From: Prorocentrum cordatum
Lineage: Eukaryota > Sar > Dinophyceae > Prorocentrales > Prorocentraceae
Length of the DNA stretch: 64,000 nucleotides
Direction of reading: 5' to 3'
Assembly: GCA_963575745.1 (NCBI GenBank)
Contig: CAUYUJ010015698.1
Coordinates: 79,200-143,199 of the forward strand
Shown here: piece after piece, positions 59,840 to 64,000 of the stretch
Numbering within the stretch: position 1 is the first letter of the stretch
How the letters are laid out: every line of letters starts with the position of its first letter
Program-made: the position numbers and the translations under genes
The notes under the pieces: generated by a model
Database searches by the model: none
The model's input: only the letters and a program-made list of their open reading frames with translations
What the model was told of the DNA's origin: nothing

Positions 59840-60025
59840 CACGTCGGCCGAAAGAAGTGGATACAAACATGAAGTCAGCGGATAAAGTAGATTGGCTTCG
59901 GGCCATCCCAGGAGACTAACAAGACACTGCAGAATCACATCGATTCTTGAAGTAGGAAGGCGCTCCAAGTAGTTTGGGATCTGGGAGTCCCACAAAATAC
60001 CTACTTTTCAACGACCGGCGTGCAC
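59840..60025. mobile_element. TIR element L, copy 4
   Basis: ACGTCGGCCGAAAGAAGTGG to TTCAACGACCGGCGTGC, with GAAGTAGGAAGGCGCTCC inside. This copy and copy 3 share a GATCGATTCTTGAAGTAG-type centre and form a subgroup. Confidence 0.65.
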
Positions 60026-60029
60026 TCGC

Positions 60030-60530
60030 GAATGGATGTCGTGGATACTTCCCGCCATCCAGGGCAGGACGAGCTCCATACCCACCCGTTCTCCCGAGAG
60101 GCCCTCGAGGTCACAGGGCCCAGCTCCGAGACGGCGGCTGTGGATGTGCCTGGGCGGTGCCGAGGACGTCCGTCGTCGCCCGCCGCCGCCCCCTCGCCAA
60201 ACGAGGAAGCCCAGGCCTTCCACGTCGTGAGGCTGGAGGCCAGGAGGCTTCCGCGGACGCGCAGGTTGGTCCCTGGAGATGCTCCGCCCTCGGGGCACTT
60301 GCAGGCAGCCGCGCCTCGCCGAGAGCGCTCCGAGAGTGCCCGAATCCAGCCCAGGACGACCGCTGGCAGCCCGAGCTATGGCCCGAAGGCCACCGAACTC
60401 CACAGACATCCGACGCCTTGAGCACAGAGCACGGAGACTCTCCGCCGTTCTCGGCCTCCAGGGGCCCTCGCTGGGCCACCGTCGACAGAAATAGCTCGGA
60501 AGGCAAAGCCCGCCAGAGCGAACAGACGCC
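60030..60530. other. GC-rich sequence, no gene recognised
   Basis: Frames of 130-290 residues on both strands. None has a motif. Confidence 0.3.
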
Positions 60531-60722
60531 TCCCAGGTGGGGTGTAGGAGCAGATGGGGGTCGGAGGATCGCGCCGGTTCGTCGATGCATCGGCGACGTC
60601 GGCGGTGCACCGGCGACGTCGGCGAGGGGAAGATCGGGCTCCACATCGAGCCGCATCGCCGATGCATCGGCGATGCGGCTCGGTCCTCCGACCCCAGCTA
60701 CTCAGACCCCGTTTGGGAGGCC
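60530..60722. mobile_element. TIR element D, copy without nested A
   Basis: The left arm CCTCCCAGGTGGGGTGTAGG...GGGGGTCGGAGGATCGCGCC and the right arm CGGTCCTCCGACCCCAGCTA, ACCCCGTTTGGGAGGCC are inverted. The core has CCGATGCATCGGCGATGCGG. It provides the empty site for A copy 5. Confidence 0.75.
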
Positions 60723-60849
60723 TGGCCTGGGGCGACGAGGTCGAGACTGCGGGGGAGCCCCAAATCGAGAAGAGATCAACACGTCGGCTGCCTGGGCCGA
60801 GGGAGCCGGGAGACCTCCCAGGAGGGGCGAGAGCACACTGGGTCGCCGA

Positions 60850-60910
60850 TGAACGCCGGTACGATGCATCGATGAAGCGGCGTGATCCTCCAACCCCATT
60901 GTCTCTGGCC
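60850..60910. repeat. Element D right-arm fragment
   Basis: GGTACGATGCATCGATGAAG followed by GCGTGATCCTCCAACCCCA. Confidence 0.45.
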
Positions 60911-60939
60911 CCAAATGTAAGGCCTTGAGCAAGGGGCAA

Positions 60940-61070
60940 CCCTGAGATCCTGGCGTTCCGCTTTTGTTTGCACCGACCGTGTTCTCACGGAGTCGAGCAC
61001 TGGGGTCCTCAAATGTCGACCTGGCTCGAGAGATGCCGCACAAGATTGGGGCCAAGGGCTCTGGTCAAGA
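60940..61070 (-). mobile_element. Element I-related copy
   Basis: GAGATCCTGGCGTTCCGCTTT, GGGGTCCTCAAATGTCGACC, GGGCTCTGGTCAAGATATAA, the same order as at 53815. Confidence 0.45.
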
Positions 61071-61229
61071 TATAATGTTGCGCTTTGCTTGCGACACTGG
61101 ACCTAAAGAAGAGAAGAGAAGGAGGTGGCTTCACACACCATCAGGCCAGATCGATCCCAAAGAATGCCAGCCAGCGCCGATGCTGAACTTCAGCTGCCAA
61201 GAGTGACAGAACCCCTATTTGCTGCCGAA

Positions 61230-61360
61230 TGCACTCCACGGGCAACGAGAGGAGGGGAGAGGGAGAAAGAGCAGGGGAGGAGGAGGGACGAAGGAAAGAG
61301 GAGGGAGGGAGGCGGAGAGGACGAGGCGAGGAGGAGGGACGGGAGGAAGGGAGGAATAAT
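61230..61360. repeat. GGA/GGGA-rich tract
   Basis: GAGAGGAGGGGAGAGGGAG and related purine words. Confidence 0.75.
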
Positions 61361-61389
61361 GAAACAAACAATGACGTACACATCAAGCC

Positions 61390-61522
61390 TCGGAGGTCCG
61401 CGCGGATTTTTCGGATCGGCGTCGGACCCCCCTCCTTGACGCGCGGAGCGCACCAGAGGCGGCGCAGGAGGCGCCGCCAGGGGGCTCCAGCGCCGATCCG
61501 AGAAATCCGCGCGGGCCTCCGA
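61390..61522. mobile_element. Foldback element F, copy 8
   Basis: CTCGGAGGTCCGCGCGGATTT and AAATCCGCGCGGGCCTCCGAG arms. The inversion continues into flanks (AACAATGACGTACACATC against TGTGTATGTCAGTGTTCG). Confidence 0.8.
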
Positions 61523-61558
61523 GTTTTTCTGTGTATGTCAGTGTTCGTTCCCCTGAGG

Positions 61559-61725
61559 TTAGGTCGGGCGTGTCCCCCTACAAGCGGATACTGGGACGAA
61601 CAATAACAAAACATAACCCAAAAATGCCCCCAGATACTCAAACAATGCCACCCCCAAACCGTCCCCGGACTATCTTTCCTACTGCTTGGGAGTATCCCTC
61701 CTGTGGAGGGCCAGGCCCGACTTGA
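61559..61725 (+). mobile_element. TIR element A, copy 14, with 8-bp target duplication
   Basis: TTAGGTCGGGCGTGTCCCCC to GGGCCAGGCCCGACTTGA. Flanks CCCTGAGG (61551-61558) and CCCTCAGG (61726-61733) match at seven of eight positions. Confidence 0.9.
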
Positions 61726-61762
61726 CCCTCAGGGAAGGGCGGGGCCGACGAGATCTGCAATC

Positions 61763-61930
61763 TGACTACCTACCAGACCACCCCAACCCAACCCGAAGAC
61801 CCGAATTTCGGGTTGGGGGGGGTAAGGGTTCCACATGTGTTTCTTCGATGTTTCCCGACCCCCCCCCCACTGGAAATCGAGGGTAAATCTGAGCCTTCGG
61901 GTTGGGTTGGGGTGGTTTGGTGGGTGGTGA
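61763..61930 (+). mobile_element. TIR element U, copy 2
   Basis: 168 bp, TGACTACCTACCAGACCACC to GGTTTGGTGGGTGGTGA, with a perfect CAATC duplication at 61758-61762 and 61931-61935. Slightly shorter than copy 1 because a tandem GACCCGAATTT unit near the left arm is single here. Confidence 0.88.
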
Positions 61931-62099
61931 CAATCTGCGCAAAAAGGCGCTGCGGCCGCCGCGCCGGAGCCGTGGTACTTGTGCGCCGCGAACTCGCCCC
62001 TGTACGTGTCCCCCGTCGGCAGCACCAGCGAGCCGGCGCCTGCGGCTGGCCCCGTCGGCACCGTCGGCGTCCCGAGGGCGTGGCCAGAAGAGTAGCCGC

Positions 62100-62255
62100 A
62101 GGTCGGGCACGCAGATACCCCCACAGGCGGACGCTGGGCGAACAGAAAATCAAAGCATACAGTAAAAAAGTCAAAACTGATCAAAAACTCGTCCCCAGAC
62201 AATTTGTTGAACTGTTTTTGCAGATTCTCCCCGTCGAGGGACATACCCGACTCAC
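62100..62255 (+). mobile_element. TIR element A, copy 15
   Basis: AGGTCGGGCACGCAGATACC to GAGGGACATACCCGACTCA, with CTCGTCCCCAGACAATTTG inside. No convincing target duplication. Confidence 0.82.
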
Positions 62256-62499
62256 AGGTAGTCCCTGACCGAACAGGTACCTAATCAGACGGTAACGACA
62301 GCATGTAGACAAACTCTCGGAGCCTCACGCGGAGTGCTTGGAGCAGCGCGGATCCACATTCCTCATGCTTATACAACTGTTCGTCCTCGACGGCAAACGC
62401 CCCCCCCCACCGAAAATAGATTGCGCCGTCACCACTGATGGTGGTAATCACCATCGCTGCCAGCATCTAAACCATCACCGCTGTCGCCGACATCATCGT

Positions 62500-62632
62500 A
62501 CTGTCAATGTTCATGTTCATGTTCATGTTCATGTTCATGATCATGTTCATGTTCATGTTCATGTTCATCATCACCATCATCATCAGCATCATCATCATCA
62601 TCAGCCGCATCATCGTCATCATCAACATCAAT

Positions 62633-62676
<44 letters not shown>

Positions 62677-62880
62677 TCTCATCATCAGCAGCATCATCAT
62701 CATGATTATCATCACCATCAGCATCATCAGCAGCATCATCATCGTCAGCACAAGCGTCGCCATCATCCTCGTCAACAACAGTAAAAGTATCATCATCATC
62801 ATCATCATCAGCATCAGCATCAGCATCAGCATCAGCATCAGCATCATCATCATCATCATCATCATCATCGTCATGGCGAC
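62500..62880. repeat. GTTCAT hexamer then CAT/CAGCAT microsatellite
   Basis: (GTTCAT)n at 62504-62570, then CATCATCAT with CAG, CGT and CAGCAT interruptions. Confidence 0.92.
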
Positions 62881-63080
62881 GATAGCCGCCGACCTCATCA
62901 GCATCACCAAGGAATCGCTGGCCCAGGATCCATGCTCGCTGTGCTGATGTTTCGCCATCGCTTTCGCTAACGCGGCCAACACCATGCAATGCACCTGCAG
63001 TTTCGGCAGGTGGGGCAAACTGCTCAGGCAGTTCTCTCGGAGTGGGGTCCCCAAACTTAGTTGAATGGGGGGATCCTGCT
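62881..63080. other. No gene recognised
   Basis: Short balanced-composition stretch. Minus-strand frames run into the CAT repeat and are not credible. Confidence 0.3.
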
Positions 63081-63129
63081 GTCTTAGAGGGTATTCCAAG
63101 ATTTTAGGCAATTTTTCTCAAGACTCCGG
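63081..63129. repeat. Left copy of direct repeat of about 50 bp flanking J
   Basis: GTCTTAGAGGGTATTCC to AGACTCCGG. The partner is 63464-63513 (GTCTCAGAGGGTCTTCC to AGACTCCGG), about 75-80 percent alike with one single-base gap. Confidence 0.8.
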
Positions 63130-63462
63130 GAGGTTGAGCGGTGGACAAAGCGCCCTTCAGTAAACCACCCTTTAGTGAAGACGGCCTGGGACCGAAACCG
63201 ACGGACCTGGACCCGCAAAAATGACGGCCGCGACGCCCTCTCGCGAACCGAAAACGGCCAATTCGCTAATCGACGTGTCAAGGTAGGATCAAGTCGGGCG
63301 TGTCCCCCTACAGGCGGATTTCGGGCGAAAAACCAAAATACCCCAAACATGTTCAAACATGGTAACACAAATCATCCCCAAACTATTGTTTGACTCTTCT
63401 TGGAGATTTCCCCCTGTAGAGGGACAGGCCCGACTGAAAGGTAGGAGGTCTATCAACCTCCG
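63130..63462 (+). mobile_element. Element J, copy 2, carrying nested A
   Basis: GGAGGTTGAGCGGTGGACAAA, CCCTTTAGTGAAGACGG, AAACCGACGGACCTGG, AATTCGCTAATCGACG, and, after element A, GGAGGTCTATCAACCTCC. The 5-prime GGAGGTTGA is inverted to the 3-prime end. Confidence 0.8.
63289..63438 (+). mobile_element. TIR element A, copy 16, nested in J
   Basis: 150 bp, TCAAGTCGGGCGTGTCCCCC to GAGGGACAGGCCCGACTGAA. AGGTAGGA is duplicated perfectly on both sides (63281-63288 and 63439-63446). J copy 1 has a single equivalent segment (GCAGGGTGGGAGGTC near 40000). Confidence 0.94.
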
Positions 63463-63639
63463 CGTCTCAGAGGGTCTTCCGAGCTTTGAAGCAACCCTTC
63501 CTCGAGACTCCGGACAGCGCACTTGCACGGCGGGGCACGGCGGGGCCCGGCAAGCAAACCTGGACCCCGCGCAGCTCGGGACCCACCGCCTGCACGTGCA
63601 CGCCTCCTCGGCCCGGTGTGCTGCCCGACACAGGGCGGC

Positions 63640-63692
63640 GGCAGCGGCGGCGGGGAGGTGCCGTGCAGAGGAAGCTGCCCGCGTCGGCACAG
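63640..63692. repeat. Left copy of direct repeat of about 55 bp flanking B
   Basis: GGCAGCGGCGGCGGGGAGG to GCGTCGGCACAG. The partner is 63881-63938 (GGCAAAGGCGGCGGGGCGG to GAGTCGGCACAG), with small length differences. Confidence 0.75.
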
Positions 63693-63880
63693 ATTCGGGG
63701 GCGCGCAAGCATGGATTAGCGATCCGTGGATTTGGCGCGCGGTCGCCGAGTCCATGGATCGCACCCTCCCCAAAATGCGGCCGGTGCCGCCTAGTTCGGC
63801 GGCGGCCATCCGCGATTGTCCATGGAGACGGGACCCGTCGCTAGTCCACGCCCCCTTGAGCCATGCTTGCGACCGCCTGA
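63693..63880 (+). mobile_element. Element B, copy between long direct repeats
   Basis: 188 bp, TCGGGGGCGCGCAAGCATGG to CTTGCGACCGCCTG. GCGGCCGGTGCCGCCTAG is inside. It abuts the duplications on both sides. Confidence 0.82.
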
Positions 63881-64000
63881 GGCAAAGGCGGCGGGGCGGG
63901 GGACTGCCATGCACATGAGCCTGCCCGAGTCGGCACAGCACGCCATCCGTGGGCCTCCTCGCCGAGCCCGTGACCCGCAGGACTTGGCCCTCCGGCGGCC

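Overview
This window looks like a repeat-saturated stretch of a large, GC-rich eukaryotic nuclear genome, most likely a dinoflagellate. The grounds are: no bacterial-style operons or ribosome binding sites; dense short inverted-repeat elements inserted into one another; a degenerate CCCTAAA-type telomere-like tract; a decayed LINE-type reverse transcriptase/RNase H remnant with a CPxCG...HRxWxCP zinc motif; and very long triplet and purine microsatellites. The assignment to dinoflagellates is inference. No spliced-leader gene, tRNA, rRNA or confidently recognised protein-coding gene was seen. Almost all long open frames are triplet repeats or GC-rich sequence with few stops.

The main content is a set of short non-autonomous elements with terminal inverted repeats (TIRs), named here by letter for this window only: A (about 130-167 bp, GGTCGGGC termini, at least 15 copies, mostly 8-bp target duplications), B (about 188 bp), D (GATGCATCGGC core), E (130 bp), F (GC-rich foldback), G (polypurine foldback), H, I, J, K, L, M, N, O, Q, R, T, U, V, W, X, Y and AA. 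By comparing copies, several can be seen as nested insertions, some with a paralogous empty site in the same window.

Layout: 0-2.4 kb, elements A, F, E, A, K, G and B. 2.45-4.39 kb, a 1.94-kb block of C-tract minisatellite, telomere-like sequence and CACTACT satellite inserted inside a B element. 4.4-8 kb, I, Q, X, G, A and U. 8-9.35 kb, CAT and GGA microsatellites around an 89-bp minisatellite. 9.4-22.7 kb, N, I, V, L, D, F, H and A elements with GTC, GATCGAG and other arrays. 23.3-24.7 kb, a TG-rich array. 25-34 kb, GGA/CTC tracts with A, O, I, E, G, F and T. 34.8-39.1 kb, the retrotransposon remnant interrupted by an A element that itself carries two tandem Helitron-like units. 39.5-41.2 kb, I, J, A and a near-perfect hairpin. 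41.2-54 kb, X, O, F, M, L, A, K, T, Y and two minisatellites. 54.4-57.7 kb, a 233-bp CAT tract, a CTCTTCAG-type array and a GGC tract. 58-64 kb, AA, E, G, L, D, F, A, U, J and B.

Two themes link the region. First, insertion is layered (A in D, A in J, B in A, K in D, a satellite block in B, Helitron-like units in A in a LINE), giving a relative age order. Second, several unrelated elements abut direct duplications of about 20-100 bp, far longer than ordinary transposase duplications. This suggests staggered-break repair or an unusual integration route. Only two frames were judged worth listing as possible coding sequence: a minus-strand frame at 44866-45651 and a short minus-strand stretch at 12300-12440.
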